DNA of 64,000 bases from Nodularia spumigena CCY9414 (lineage in GTDB: Bacteria; Cyanobacteriota; Cyanobacteriia; Cyanobacteriales; Nostocaceae), in NCBI RefSeq assembly GCF_000340565.2, contig NZ_CP007203.1, positions 373,870 through 437,869 on the forward strand. Direction: 5' to 3'. Positions within the stretch are counted from its first letter, which is position 1, and every line of letters starts with the position of its first letter. The notes below the pieces were generated by a model. That model saw only the letters and a list, made by a program, of their open reading frames with translations, ran no database searches and was not told the DNA's origin. This document shows, piece after piece, positions 48,349-58,585 of the stretch. Both the position numbers and the translations under genes were made by a program.

Positions 48349-49113
48349 TTAAGGTTTATTTGTGGTTTGTTTGATGATTGTGGAAAATTGTTCTGATAAT
48401 GTTTGCAGGTAGTCGTCGAATGTCCAGGAAATTTGATAGTTGGATATTTGTAATTTTATGCCGCAGATTAGGTCAGGGGAGGTTGTAAATTTAATATTTT
48501 TACTGTTAATTATTTGCTGTGACTGCAAAATTTTAATAATTTCTTGACGCTGGGTTTGGGGTATATCAAAGCTGCTATAAATGATAATTTCTGTTGCTGA
48601 TTTCTGTGTGATTTCTTGGCGTTGTGTCTCATCTAATGTTTGGAGACGATTTAGAAACACTTTTATTGTTTGTTGTTCTAAGTTAGCGTCTGCTAAATCC
48701 TGTAAAGTGCGGCGAGTAATTGCATAAGTTTGTTCTTGTACTCGTTGGCGTAAAGTTGCTAAAAATTCATCTTGTTCTCGTTGAATTGCTTCGCGCCATC
48801 CTGTCTGCATTGACTCAACTTCTTGGCGGGCTTGGTTGATTAGTTGTTTACGTTCCTCTTCGGCTTGGGTTTTAGCTTCATTTATGAAAGTTGCGCGTTG
48901 CTGGTCTAATTCTTGTTGCTTTTGACGATATAATTCTGCTTCTTGTGCTGCTTCCTCTTGTTTTACTTGCGCCTCCTCCCAACGATTTGTAATTCTGCGC
49001 TGGCGTTCTTGCATAGTTTTAGTTATGGGTTTATACAAAAAACGCCACAACAGAAAAACCAGAATTAGAAAGTTAATAATTTGAGCGATGACTGTAAACC
49101 AATCAATCAGCAT
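48349..49113 (-). CDS. atpF: N-ATPase Fo subunit b with delta-like C-terminus
   Basis: 254 residues, about 90 more than a usual b subunit. An N-terminal membrane anchor ([18 protein letters not shown]) is followed by a long, charged coiled coil (residues 30-150), the peripheral stalk. The C-terminal part (about 160-250; [31 protein letters not shown]) looks like the C-terminal half of the delta subunit. A fused delta-like end would replace the missing atpH and link the stalk to the top of F1. Confidence 0.88.
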   Translation of the reverse strand: MLIDWFTVIAQIINFLILVFLLWRFLYKPITKTMQERQRRITNRWEEAQVKQEEAAQEAELYRQKQQELDQQRATFINEAKTQAEEERKQLINQARQEVESMQTGWREAIQREQDEFLATLRQRVQEQTYAITRRTLQDLADANLEQQTIKVFLNRLQTLDETQRQEITQKSATEIIIYSSFDIPQTQRQEIIKILQSQQIINSKNIKFTTSPDLICGIKLQISNYQISWTFDDYLQTLSEQFSTIIKQTTNKP

Positions 49114-49131
49114 AGATAATCTTTCCCTTAA

Positions 49132-49407
49132 TTATGAGCTAGTAAAATAGTCCCAAAAAGGATTAGCAAAAATCAAAATCATTGATACCACAAAACAATA
49201 AATAGCCGTAGATTCAATAATTGCCAAACCCACAAATAAAGTGCGAGTAATAGTATTAGCTTGGTCTGGTTGTTGCGCCATTGCACCCAAAGCCCTCGCC
49301 ACCGCCCAACCTTCCGCAATTGCTGGGCCAATAGAACCTATTGCAATCGTCAAGCCAGCCATAATAATCGAAACCATACCAATCAAACCAAGATTATCTA
49401 TATTCAT
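49132..49407 (-). CDS. atpE: N-ATPase Fo subunit c
   Basis: 91-residue rotor-ring subunit with two transmembrane helices joined by the polar loop AQQPD. The second helix carries LAIIESTAIYCF, giving E65, S66, T67 and Y70. The first helix has a second carboxylate, E32, in PAIAEGW. These positions match the ion-binding residues known from Na+-type and N-type rings. A carboxylate in both helices is an N-ATPase hallmark. Whether the coupling ion here is Na+ or H+ cannot be settled by sequence alone. Confidence 0.93.
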   Translation of the reverse strand: MNIDNLGLIGMVSIIMAGLTIAIGSIGPAIAEGWAVARALGAMAQQPDQANTITRTLFVGLAIIESTAIYCFVVSMILIFANPFWDYFTSS

Positions 49408-49499
49408 CTGTCTTCATAATTACTACCGAAATTAGTGTATAAAATTCAAAACTCAACTCTTACTCTCTCTCTGCGCCTCTGCGCCTCTGCGTGAAACCC

Positions 49500-50186
49500 C
49501 TAATTATTTACCTCTGTCCGCCGATAAACGCGAGTAGCAGAAGCAATATACACCATTGCCAAAATTGCAAAAATATATGCTTGAATAATCCCAATTAAAA
49601 GCCCCAATAAACGAATCAAAATCGGAAAAAACAGAGGAACAAGAGATAACAAAATAGCCACTAGCATAGTCCCACTCATAATATTGCCAAACAAACGAAC
49701 TGCTAAAGCCAAAGTCCGGGAAAATTCACTAATAATATTGAAAGGCAACATTAAAGGTGTAGGCTGAATGTAATTCCTTAAATAACCTAATAAACCTCGA
49801 TTCAAAATGCCGAATAATGGCACTGCAACAAAGACACACAAAGCTAATCCGGCTGTAGTGGAAAGGGAACCTGTGGGTGGTTGATAACCAGGCACAATTG
49901 TTAACATATTGGCGACAACTATAAACAGAAACAAAGTCCCGATAAAAGGTAAATATTGACTGGGTTCCTGTTGACTAACTTCCCGAATTTGCTGATTAAT
50001 GGCATCTACAATGATTTCTAAGATGTTTTGCCAACGTGAAATTTGCGGTTTTACTTTTAGGTTACGTGTTATCAGCCAAGAAACCAGAACTAAGAGAAAC
50101 ATGACCAGCCAAGTAAATACAATAGTGGCATTCAGCTTAATAAATCCCCACTGCCAAAAAATTATATGATCAGGACTAATTTCCAT
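49500..50186 (-). CDS. atpB: N-ATPase Fo subunit a
   Basis: 228-residue stator subunit forming the ion half-channels against the c-ring. About six hydrophobic helices. The essential Arg is in the conserved segment FSRTLALAVRLFGNIMSG, with LLIGIIQAYIFAILAMVYI following. Its start overlaps the end of atpR by 11 bases, which suggests translational coupling. Followed by atpE after 92 bases containing CTCTGCG repeats. Confidence 0.93.
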   Translation of the reverse strand: MEISPDHIIFWQWGFIKLNATIVFTWLVMFLLVLVSWLITRNLKVKPQISRWQNILEIIVDAINQQIREVSQQEPSQYLPFIGTLFLFIVVANMLTIVPGYQPPTGSLSTTAGLALCVFVAVPLFGILNRGLLGYLRNYIQPTPLMLPFNIISEFSRTLALAVRLFGNIMSGTMLVAILLSLVPLFFPILIRLLGLLIGIIQAYIFAILAMVYIASATRVYRRTEVNN

Positions 50187-50466
50187 CGTTATATTCCTGT
50201 CTTGGTTGCCAGTAGTTTATTAAAATACTCCGTGCTAATACAAATCCAAAAAGACTAATTAGCATTCGTTTCCAGTTTCCATCCATAATCAAATATAAGC
50301 CGAGTATTGTGATACTGGTACGACCAACGAAGCTACCCACAATTAACCGAAATGGCCATTGAGTTGTTGGTATTTGTCGCACTGTTATCCACAGGTTTAC
50401 GAAGTAGAAGATTCCCAATGTAAATCCTAATGGCAAGGCAATTAACAAATATATAATGTTGTTCAT
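50176..50466 (-). CDS. atpR: N-ATPase accessory membrane subunit AtpR
   Basis: 96-residue hydrophobic protein with about three transmembrane helices (residues 4-27, 42-60, 68-85), found only in N-ATPase operons. It has a central Arg in a helix (VGRTSITILG) and another in VLARSILINYW. AtpR is proposed to assist assembly of the c-ring or a-c interface. Overlaps atpB by 11 bases. Confidence 0.85.
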   Translation of the reverse strand: MNNIIYLLIALPLGFTLGIFYFVNLWITVRQIPTTQWPFRLIVGSFVGRTSITILGLYLIMDGNWKRMLISLFGFVLARSILINYWQPRQEYNDGN

Positions 50467-50646
50467 GATTACTCTCTATAGGGATCAATATTTGGAAATT
50501 TTAACCACAGAGGACACAGAGTACACTGAGGAATGAGAGTGGGAGAGGTTTTTGTGTAATACCAATTCTTTATAAACTCGCATTTAATAACTATCATTCT
50601 CCCCTCTCCTTAGTAAGGAGAGGGGTTGGGGGTGAGGTTCTGTATT
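50467..50646. other. atpQ-atpR spacer with palindromic repeat
   Basis: 180 bases interrupt the otherwise tight operon. It holds a palindrome CTCCCCTCTCC...GGAGAGGGGTTGGGGGTGAGG (about 50599-50639), the same family as near 42270 and 45810. It is a probable later insertion of a repeat into the operon. Confidence 0.6.
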
Positions 50647-50976
50647 CTATTCATTTCGACTTTCCTGTTGTACCCAAAACCAAGCATTAAGACAGCCCAG
50701 AACAATGCCAATAAATAGCATCATTAATGTCCAGGAGTATTGGCTAGGCCATCTTGTGTCAATCCAAATGCCTATAGCAATACCAATTAAGGTCGGAATG
50801 GTTATAGACCAGCCAACAAGACCAATTACACCTAAGTTAAACCAAATACTTTGGTCTTTTCGCCTTCGTGCTTGCAGTTTACGGGCTGATTTGGTTCTGA
50901 TCTGCTTTTGAAAGTCTGTCTCTGATTGTTGGCTTTTTTTTGGTGATGAATTATGTGGGGGCTTCACTACTTGCAC
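50647..50976 (-). CDS. atpQ: N-ATPase accessory subunit AtpQ (AtpZ/AtpI-like)
   Basis: 109 residues: a basic, hydrophilic N-terminus (1-45) followed by two transmembrane helices with the AtpZ/AtpI-like block GLVGWSITIPTLIGIAIGIW then IDTRWP. Position after epsilon and before AtpR is the diagnostic N-ATPase order. It overlaps the epsilon gene by 26 bases. Likely role in Mg2+ handling or rotor assembly, by analogy with AtpI/AtpZ. Confidence 0.85.
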   Translation of the reverse strand: MQVVKPPHNSSPKKSQQSETDFQKQIRTKSARKLQARRRKDQSIWFNLGVIGLVGWSITIPTLIGIAIGIWIDTRWPSQYSWTLMMLFIGIVLGCLNAWFWVQQESRNE

Positions 50977-51355
50977 CTCCCATTTCTACAAGACCTCGAA
51001 TAAAACCGATTTCTAATTTAGCGGCGGCGGAACGAGCCATTTTTTCTCTTTCATTTAAGGTTTTAAATTGTGTTTCTACTGTTTGCTGTAATGTTTCTAA
51101 GTTATTACCCCGGATAGCATTTCTAGTTGAGACGAGAACCTCTGCACCACATTTAACTAAAATTCCTTGATCAACAGCGAGAAATACTTCTTCTCCTTGT
51201 TGTGAATCAAATGATAAAATTCCGGGGACGAGTGCAGTTACAAAATCTATATGATGTGGTAATATACAAAAAGCACCATTTTCAGCTTCGGCATTGATTT
51301 TATTAGCTGTTTCTTCTAACAAAATTTGTGTAGGTAATAAAACTCTTAATTTCAT
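50951..51355 (-). CDS. atpC: N-ATPase F1 subunit epsilon
   Basis: 134 residues. The N-terminal beta-sandwich (LRVLLPTQILLEE, NGAFCILPHHIDFVTALVPG) matches the epsilon family and contacts the c-ring. A C-terminal helical hairpin (residues 90-125) ends in a short acidic tail. The gene follows atpD after 29 bases and overlaps atpQ. Confidence 0.9.
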   Translation of the reverse strand: MKLRVLLPTQILLEETANKINAEAENGAFCILPHHIDFVTALVPGILSFDSQQGEEVFLAVDQGILVKCGAEVLVSTRNAIRGNNLETLQQTVETQFKTLNEREKMARSAAAKLEIGFIRGLVEMGGASSEAPT

Positions 51356-51384
51356 ACTAAATTTTATTAATTACGAACTACGAA

Positions 51385-52785
<1,401 letters not shown>

Positions 52786-52802
52786 TTAAATCCCCAAAAT
52801 TC

Positions 52803-52837
52803 AGTTATCAGTTATCAGTTATCAGTTATCAGTTATC
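52803..52837. repeat. tandem repeat AGTTATC x5
   Basis: Five exact 7-bp units starting 18 bases upstream of the atpD start codon, i.e. inside its 5' untranslated or promoter region. Confidence 0.95.
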
Positions 52838-52920
52838 AGGTGTATGGTGGGGGACTTAGATCCAGTAATTCAACTGATAACTACTTGCTATTAATTCCAT
52901 CTTTCTTCCCTTGGCGATCT

Positions 52921-52946
52921 TCTCCCAAGGGGAGACGCTACGCGAA
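52921..52946. repeat. 26-bp palindromic repeat TCTCCC...GGGAGA type
   Basis: This 26-base sequence reappears inverted at 56500-56525 with one mismatch. It is followed here by a related half-repeat (GCGCGAAGGCGG, about 52974-52985). Confidence 0.8.
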
Positions 52947-53073
52947 GGCGACTAAAGCCCTGGGGGCATACGCTGCGCGAAGGCGGTTCGTCATCAAAAA
53001 TCCCAACCCTCACATCACCCACCCTATATAACTAAATCAGTTACAGTATTTAGAACATCCTTCAACAGAAAGA

Positions 53074-53859
53074 TTAAATTTTCTCCTTAGCGCCCAACAT
53101 CTGTAAAAGTTTATCGACATTATCAATCTCTCCCACAATGCGCCGAATCGGTTGCGGCCAAACCTTAACCAGAGTTGGAGTTGCCGAAACTTGGTCAATT
53201 TCCGCCTGTTCAGGATTCGTTAAAACATCAATCACCTTCATGGTGTAAGGATACCCCAGCGATCGCTCTAAAAGTTCGTGGAAATTCTGAAGGATGCGTT
53301 GGGTATTCATACTATGTCCAGCCACAAACAGGCGCAAAACATAGCACTCTGCTTGTAACTGTAACTTTTGCGTAGCTATGGCAGGTGGATAATACTTAGG
53401 TTTCGATTGTGAACAATCCAAATCCACAATTAAATCATGGTCTTCCCAAAGTTGGGGAAAAGTTGAGCGATATGTGGATAATACCATGCGATCGCACAAA
53501 CCCTCTTGCCAAGGTGCGGTTTGCCAAACTAACTCCGTACCAAAAATGGCGTTAAGTACAGCCTGATGACGGATCACTGCTGGATACGCTTCCGCAAAAG
53601 TTCTGACTTGATGCGTCTGTGGATCTAACCAGTGGTCAATAGTTGCAGTATAACAAGGTACTAAAAAGTGTGGCGGTTCTGGTAAATCTAAGATTTCTTG
53701 CAAAGCCGCACACAAATGTAAATGCCATCGACCCTGCTTGTTAGGGTCGATGCAGTAAATTAAATCTCCTGCTGGTGTAAAAAGGGCAATACCTTTAAAC
53801 AACTGGGGTTTAGATAGTTTATCTGTGGTCAAGTCAGTTATAGGGTTGAGGGAAAACAA
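53074..53859 (-). CDS. protein with C-terminal KaiB domain
   Basis: 261 residues. The last 90 residues (about 168-258) are a KaiB/SasA-type thioredoxin-like domain: YVLRLFVAGHSMNTQRILQN, MKVIDVLTNPEQAE, then ATPTLVKVWPQPIRRIVGE, all canonical KaiB blocks. The first 165 residues match no family I recognise; they are soluble, with several Trp and Cys. Authentic KaiB is about 100 residues and lies beside kaiA/kaiC, so this is a separate fusion protein. It follows the pilT-like gene by 20 bases on the same strand and is probably co-transcribed. Binding to KaiC or to another partner is possible but unproven. Confidence 0.82.
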   Translation of the reverse strand: MFSLNPITDLTTDKLSKPQLFKGIALFTPAGDLIYCIDPNKQGRWHLHLCAALQEILDLPEPPHFLVPCYTATIDHWLDPQTHQVRTFAEAYPAVIRHQAVLNAIFGTELVWQTAPWQEGLCDRMVLSTYRSTFPQLWEDHDLIVDLDCSQSKPKYYPPAIATQKLQLQAECYVLRLFVAGHSMNTQRILQNFHELLERSLGYPYTMKVIDVLTNPEQAEIDQVSATPTLVKVWPQPIRRIVGEIDNVDKLLQMLGAKEKI

Positions 53860-53879
53860 AGTTTTACCCCCTATTTTAC

Positions 53880-55163
53880 CTAAACTCGTCCTCGGAGAAA
53901 CTGTGCCATTTCATTAGGAGTCGGCGACATTTCCAGAGCCGTTTCTTCTGTAATCCGACCTTCTTGGTAAAGATTCAGCAAAGATTGATTCATGGTAATC
54001 ATACCGTCAAAACTGGCTTGCTTCATCAGCTCAGTAATTTCATCATACTTACCATCCTTGATCCATTCTTTGATTGCCTCAGTATTGATCAGGATATCGT
54101 GAAAAGCCGCCCGCTTACCATCAGTTGTGCGGCATAAACCTTGAGCAACCACTGACACTAAAGACTCAGAAATTGCCACCCGCATTGCCTCTTGTTCCTC
54201 ACCTGCGTAAAGATTGAGAATCCGCTCAATAGTTTTCACCGCACTATTAGTGTGCAGAGTTCCCATGACCAAGTGACCTGTTTGAGCCGCTTTTAGGGCA
54301 GTATTCACCGTTTCCTTGTCGCGCATTTCCCCCACCAGAATCAAATCGGGATCTTCCCGCAAAGCTGCTTTTAAAGCGTTGTCAAATTTCCGGGTGTGCA
54401 TTCCTACTTCCCGTTGTTTGACTAAAGATTTGCGGCTTTGGTGGACAAATTCAATCGGATCTTCAATGGTGATGATATGTTTAGCCATCTCTCTATTGAT
54501 GTAGTCAATCATCGCCGCCATTGTCGTCGATTTACCAGAACCAGTTGGCCCCGTAACTAAAATCAACCCTTTATGGTAATGGCAAATATCCCGTAAAATT
54601 GTCGGTAATCTCAACTGTTCCATAGACAAGATTTTCAGAGGAATTAACCGCAGCACCATTGCATAGCCTTTGAGGGAGCCAAAAACATTAATCCGCACGC
54701 GGGCAAAGTCGTACTGAGTTGCACCATCAAATTCTAGATGCTCTTGAAAATGCTGAATTTCTGCATCTGTCAACACCTCCCGCAACCAACTGATAAATGT
54801 ATCTTTATCTGTTTCGGGATAATCCGTTGTCTGAATTTCTCCTCGGTTGCGGAAACGGGGGATTTCACCTACTCCCAAATGAAGATCAGAATATTCTAAA
54901 TCATAAGCTTGTCTAATTAGCTGCGCTAAACTCAGCGTCGGAGTTTGAGGGCTAGTTTTGGCAGTTACAGAAGAAGGAGGCACCAGTGGGGGACTACCCG
55001 GACGATTACGAGCCGGTTGAGTGGAACTCGTATTGGTTGACATATCCAACCTTTGTGTCGACTGGCGTTGCATCTGTGACGATGGCGGAGGTGGCGGAGG
55101 TGGCGGTACGTTTCGGGGAGCAGGAGGATTTGAATTATTGGATGGAACCTGTGATTCTGTCAT
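53880..55163 (-). CDS. pilT: type IV pilus retraction ATPase PilT (probably PilT2-like)
   Basis: 427-residue hexameric secretion-type ATPase that drives pilus retraction. Walker A VTGPTGSGKSTTMAA, Asp box ITIEDPIEF, Walker B LREDPDLILVGEMRD and His box TGHLVMGTLHTNSA are complete. A Pro/Ser/Thr-rich N-terminal extension of about 75 residues, with eight consecutive Pro, precedes the PAS-like domain (AQLIRQAYDLEYSDLHLG). It is not in a pilB-pilT-pilC cluster, so it is likely the second, PilT2-type copy, a class tied to phototaxis in Synechocystis. It probably serves the same motility machine as hmpA-F. Confidence 0.9.
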   Translation of the reverse strand: MTESQVPSNNSNPPAPRNVPPPPPPPPSSQMQRQSTQRLDMSTNTSSTQPARNRPGSPPLVPPSSVTAKTSPQTPTLSLAQLIRQAYDLEYSDLHLGVGEIPRFRNRGEIQTTDYPETDKDTFISWLREVLTDAEIQHFQEHLEFDGATQYDFARVRINVFGSLKGYAMVLRLIPLKILSMEQLRLPTILRDICHYHKGLILVTGPTGSGKSTTMAAMIDYINREMAKHIITIEDPIEFVHQSRKSLVKQREVGMHTRKFDNALKAALREDPDLILVGEMRDKETVNTALKAAQTGHLVMGTLHTNSAVKTIERILNLYAGEEQEAMRVAISESLVSVVAQGLCRTTDGKRAAFHDILINTEAIKEWIKDGKYDEITELMKQASFDGMITMNQSLLNLYQEGRITEETALEMSPTPNEMAQFLRGRV

Positions 55164-55819
55164 ATAACTTTAAAATGTGGAATTAATCAAGTGAAATCAG
55201 GGAAAAATCTCTTGTGACTGCTCTGAAGCCCATAGAAAGGCTACTGAGAATTTCAACGCAACAATCCGTTACATTATGTTTTTCCTACTTGTATATTTTT
55301 TATTCTCAATAAAATATGTTTTGCTTTTTCTCATACAGACTTGTTTAACATACTACATCTATCTAATTCCTACAGTATATATAACTATAATATAATGTCT
55401 TTTTAAATACTGGGCAGACTAAATAAGAATTTTTGGTGTCAAGCATACACACAAATAGATAGCAAAATCAACGGGGATCAATTTTTCAGCCTTTTATGAG
55501 AATTATGAGAATCCGGAGGACTTTTCATAAGAAATGTTAAGCAAAACTGAATTCAAAAGTTGGAAACCCACTGGCAGAGCAAACCTCTATTACTCTCTAT
55601 TCCTCAAGATAGATGCCATAAACTAGGGCGTAAATTAAGTGTGAAGTTGACGTTACAATCATCATGTTCAAAAATCAACTGTAAACTTTAGTAAAGAAAT
55701 GCTCATTTTATGAACAGCATTTTATATACTGAAGCTTCATTAAACAATTCAGTTAACTCGTTAACAACGATATATGACTGAAATAAAAACCTTGCTGTAT
55801 ATTTTTGGGAGGAAAAGTC
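55164..55819. other. 650-bp AT-rich intergenic region
   Basis: Separates the divergent pilT and the small membrane protein gene. No coding frame is convincing: a 29-codon frame from about 55536 lies 14 bases after GGAGGA but has no recognisable product. Unusually long and AT-rich; it could hold regulatory sites for both genes or a small RNA. The last bases carry the ribosome site GGGAGG for the next gene. Confidence 0.5.
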
Positions 55820-56194
55820 ATGGTTTCGGCTCAAAGCTCTAATCTAGGAAAGACCTACTCCTTGATGATGATCAAAAGTTTTTTGATTTGGACTTTCACA
55901 TTGGCAGTATGCTTGCTGGTTGTCGGTTTTCCATTAGTCTTTTTGATGGCTACGGTCGGATGCTTGTTGTCAATTGTGTTGCAATCTGTAATGCCTGCTA
56001 GTGCAGTTTTGCTTGTATCAGGCGGTTTAATCATGTTGAATGTCTTAGCAGTAATGATTGCTGCTGGCGTGTTGACTTTTAAAGGTGTACACCCGAAGGA
56101 AGTCAAGTGGTTGAGCTGGTTACATGGAGAAGCTGAACAAATGCAGACTTCTGTATATGCCGCTTGTCCTTTAACTTGTGACATCGAGGTATAG
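55820..56194 (+). CDS. small membrane protein, unknown function
   Basis: 124 residues with about three hydrophobic segments (roughly residues 20-50, 53-70 and 72-88), a basic patch (HPKEVKWLSWLHGE) and a short Cys-containing tail (YAACPLTCDIEV). ATG at 55820 follows a strong GGAGG ribosome site at 7 bases. Two terminators follow. No family is recognised. The strong initiation and termination signals argue it is a real, well-expressed gene. Confidence 0.75.
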   Translation: MVSAQSSNLGKTYSLMMIKSFLIWTFTLAVCLLVVGFPLVFLMATVGCLLSIVLQSVMPASAVLLVSGGLIMLNVLAVMIAAGVLTFKGVHPKEVKWLSWLHGEAEQMQTSVYAACPLTCDIEV

Positions 56195-56227
56195 TTTATC
56201 CTGCTCAATTCGACAAACAGAGCATCT

Positions 56228-56250
56228 GCCCGGTTAAGCCGGGTTTTTTG
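56228..56250 (+). terminator. intrinsic terminator of small membrane protein gene
   Basis: CCCGG and CCGGG pair around TTAAG and are followed by a run of T. It lies 34 bases after the stop. Confidence 0.85.
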
Positions 56251-56277
56251 ATATTTTGATTTTTGGGAACCAATCAG

Positions 56278-56306
56278 AATCCCGGTATCTTGAAGATAGC
56301 GGGATT
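56278..56306. terminator. second hairpin, possible bidirectional terminator
   Basis: AATCCCG-G-TATCTT pairs with AAGATA-G-CGGGATT across two bases, with one internal mismatch, and TTTTAA follows. A back-up to the first terminator. Confidence 0.6.
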
Positions 56307-56499
56307 TTAAAACTGGGAATTTTTATAATTAAATAGGATTGCTATAGTAGTAGACATATCCGACAAAGAATGTCAGGACAATCCCCTTCGGGAAGGTTAT
56401 GAAAAAAGCATATTTAAATTCGGCCGATTTCTAGTGAGTCAGGGAGCATCTCATTTTTTGAGAAAACTCATGAAACCTCACCCCAACCCTCTCCTTACT

Positions 56500-56525
56500 T
56501 TCGCGTAGCGTCTCCCTTTGGGAGA
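56500..56525. repeat. inverted copy of 52921-52946 repeat
   Basis: One mismatch over 26 bases relative to the reverse complement of 52921-52946. It is embedded in a CTCACCCCAACCCTCTCC...GGAGAGGG palindrome just upstream of wecB, suggesting one repeat inserted in another. Confidence 0.8.
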
Positions 56526-56583
56526 AGGAGAGGGAGTAGGAGTGGGAATCTTATATACTTTTGTTTATATATCTTCTTAAAGA

Positions 56584-57690
56584 ATGACTATTAAAAAGAA
56601 AGTTGGCATTATTTTGGGTACACGACCGGAAGCGATTAAACTGGCTCCAGTCATTCAAGTATTTCAACAGTCGCCAAAATTTGAGTTACAGGTAATTTTA
56701 ACTGGACAGCATCGCGAGATGGTTGAGCAAGTGATGCAGTTATTTAATCTCAAGGCTGATGTTGATCTAGAAATTATGCAGCCTCAGCAAACTTTAAATG
56801 ATATTACTTGCCTCAGCTTACAGGGTTTAGAAGCATTATTCCAGCAAAGTAAGCCGGATTTAGTCATCGTTCAGGGAGACACTACCACAGCTTTTGCGGC
56901 AGCTTTGGCAGCTTTTTATCAAAAAATCCCTGTTGGTCATGTAGAAGCGGGGTTAAGAACTGATGATTTATTTAATCCATATCCAGAAGAAGCGAATCGG
57001 CGGCTGATTTCTCAACTCACCCAGTTACATTTTGCGCCAACGCCTTGGGCGGCGGAAAACTTACAACGTTCTGGGGTTTTGGGAGAAATTCACATGACAG
57101 GTAACACTGTCATCGATGCACTGTTAAATGTAGCTGCTACCAAACCCGCCTGTAATGTGCCAGGTTTAAACTGGAACTCATATCGCACCTTGCTAGCCAC
57201 AGTCCATCGGCGAGAAAATTGGGGAGAACCACTGCAAGCGATCGCTCAAGCATTTTTACGGATATTAGATAAGTTTACTGATACAGCTTTGCTGCTACCA
57301 TTGCACCGTAACCCCACAGTCCGAGAACCATTACAAGCACTTTTAGGGAATCATCCCCGAATTTTCTTGACAGAACCGCTAGATTATGCAGAACTTGTGG
57401 GAGCCATTGAGCGATCGCATTTCTTATTAACTGATTCTGGTGGTTTGCAAGAAGAAGCCCCTAGCCTGGGAAAACCAGTATTGGTTCTCAGAGATACTAC
57501 AGAAAGGCCAGAGGCTGTAACTGCCGGTACAGCAAAACTTGTGGGAACTACGACACAGAATATTGTTCAAGCTGCCGGTGAGTTGCTAAGTAACCCCAAA
57601 GCCTATGAAACAATGGCAAACGCCATAAATCCCTATGGAGATGGTCATGCAGCCGAACGCATCTTAGAAATTGTGCAAAATTATCTTTAA
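56584..57690 (+). CDS. wecB: UDP-N-acetylglucosamine 2-epimerase, non-hydrolysing
   Basis: 368-residue cytosolic enzyme interconverting UDP-GlcNAc and UDP-ManNAc for cell-surface polysaccharide. Family blocks are GTRPEAIKLAPVI, TGQHREMV, VQGDTTTAFAAALAAF, HVEAGLRT, PYPEEANRRLIS, TVHRRENWGEPL and LTDSGGLQEEAPSLG. Length and active-site residues are complete. No other polysaccharide gene is adjacent. Convergent with the next gene, 7 bases apart. Confidence 0.96.
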   Translation: MTIKKKVGIILGTRPEAIKLAPVIQVFQQSPKFELQVILTGQHREMVEQVMQLFNLKADVDLEIMQPQQTLNDITCLSLQGLEALFQQSKPDLVIVQGDTTTAFAAALAAFYQKIPVGHVEAGLRTDDLFNPYPEEANRRLISQLTQLHFAPTPWAAENLQRSGVLGEIHMTGNTVIDALLNVAATKPACNVPGLNWNSYRTLLATVHRRENWGEPLQAIAQAFLRILDKFTDTALLLPLHRNPTVREPLQALLGNHPRIFLTEPLDYAELVGAIERSHFLLTDSGGLQEEAPSLGKPVLVLRDTTERPEAVTAGTAKLVGTTTQNIVQAAGELLSNPKAYETMANAINPYGDGHAAERILEIVQNYL

Positions 57691-57697
57691 GTTCAGC

Positions 57698-58585
57698 TTA
57701 ATTTCTCAGTATTGCACTACGAGTTTCGGGTCCGACAATACCATCCACACGTAAATAATTACGAGCCTGAAACTCTCGGACTACGCGAGTAGTAGTAGGG
57801 CCATAATATCCCGTTGGTTCCACACCCAAAGCTCGTTGAATTTCTGTCACCGCCGAACCTCTAGATCCCAAACCCAGAATAACTGGCCCACCTGTACCAC
57901 TTTGGTAGCCATTTTGGTAGCCATTTCTAAAGATCGCATTACGAGTTTCGGGGCCAACAATACCATCAACACGTAAGTTATTACGAGCCTGAAATTGTCG
58001 GACTACGCGAGTAGTAGTAGGGCCATAATACCCAGTAGGCTGCACACCCAAAGCTCTTTGAACTTCCGTCACAGCCGAACTGCGAGATCCTAAACTCAAA
58101 TAAACTGGCCCACCAACACCACGACGAGTAATAGTTCTAACAGGGCGATTATTTGGTGTACTACCAATCCATCTAGTAGAAACGAATCCACTGGGAGACA
58201 GTTGAGCGAAACCATTGATAATTCGCGTAGTCGTTAATTGGGTACGATTAGGGATACAGTCCAAAATTCGCGAATGGAGGTTGGCATCTTCACGGACACG
58301 GAGACAACTACCATTAGTTGTTACGTATGATGTGGAAACTGTCTGAGCGTGAGTGACTGTGGCAAAAAATACACTAATCCCAGCTAAAGCTAACCAAGCA
58401 GAAGATTTAAGAAAATTTAACCAGTGAAATTGCGACTTCGTGAGATTATCTGCGGTGGCTGCACCTATCCCAGCAGGCCTCAAGAGTTTTTTCCATTCCA
58501 ACTGAAAATTAGGAAGATTGTATTCAACGTTTTCATTTGCTTCCTCGTTCGCCATAAACATATGGGAATAAGCCATGTAGTCCAT
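57698..58585 (-). CDS. SH3-like and double peptidoglycan-binding-domain protein
   Basis: 295 residues. A cytoplasmic N-terminus (1-60), one transmembrane or signal-anchor helix (about 62-81, ending VTHAQ), an SH3b-like segment (TNGSCLRVREDANLHSRILD), and two peptidoglycan-binding-1 domains (about 158-212 and 232-295). The two domains are almost identical (ALGVQPTGYYGPTTTRVVRQ versus ALGVEPTGYYGPTTTRVVRE), a recent duplication. No catalytic domain. Probably a wall-anchoring protein. The next gene on this strand, 195 bases upstream, is an M23 peptidase, fitting a wall-remodelling pair. Confidence 0.85.
   Translation of the reverse strand: MDYMAYSHMFMANEEANENVEYNLPNFQLEWKKLLRPAGIGAATADNLTKSQFHWLNFLKSSAWLALAGISVFFATVTHAQTVSTSYVTTNGSCLRVREDANLHSRILDCIPNRTQLTTTRIINGFAQLSPSGFVSTRWIGSTPNNRPVRTITRRGVGGPVYLSLGSRSSAVTEVQRALGVQPTGYYGPTTTRVVRQFQARNNLRVDGIVGPETRNAIFRNGYQNGYQSGTGGPVILGLGSRGSAVTEIQRALGVEPTGYYGPTTTRVVREFQARNYLRVDGIVGPETRSAILRN

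Noticed and set aside
55536-55625. 29-codon frame after a GGAGGA stretch
   Set aside because: The spacing to the ATG is too long and the peptide has no recognisable features; kept only as a note in the region entry.
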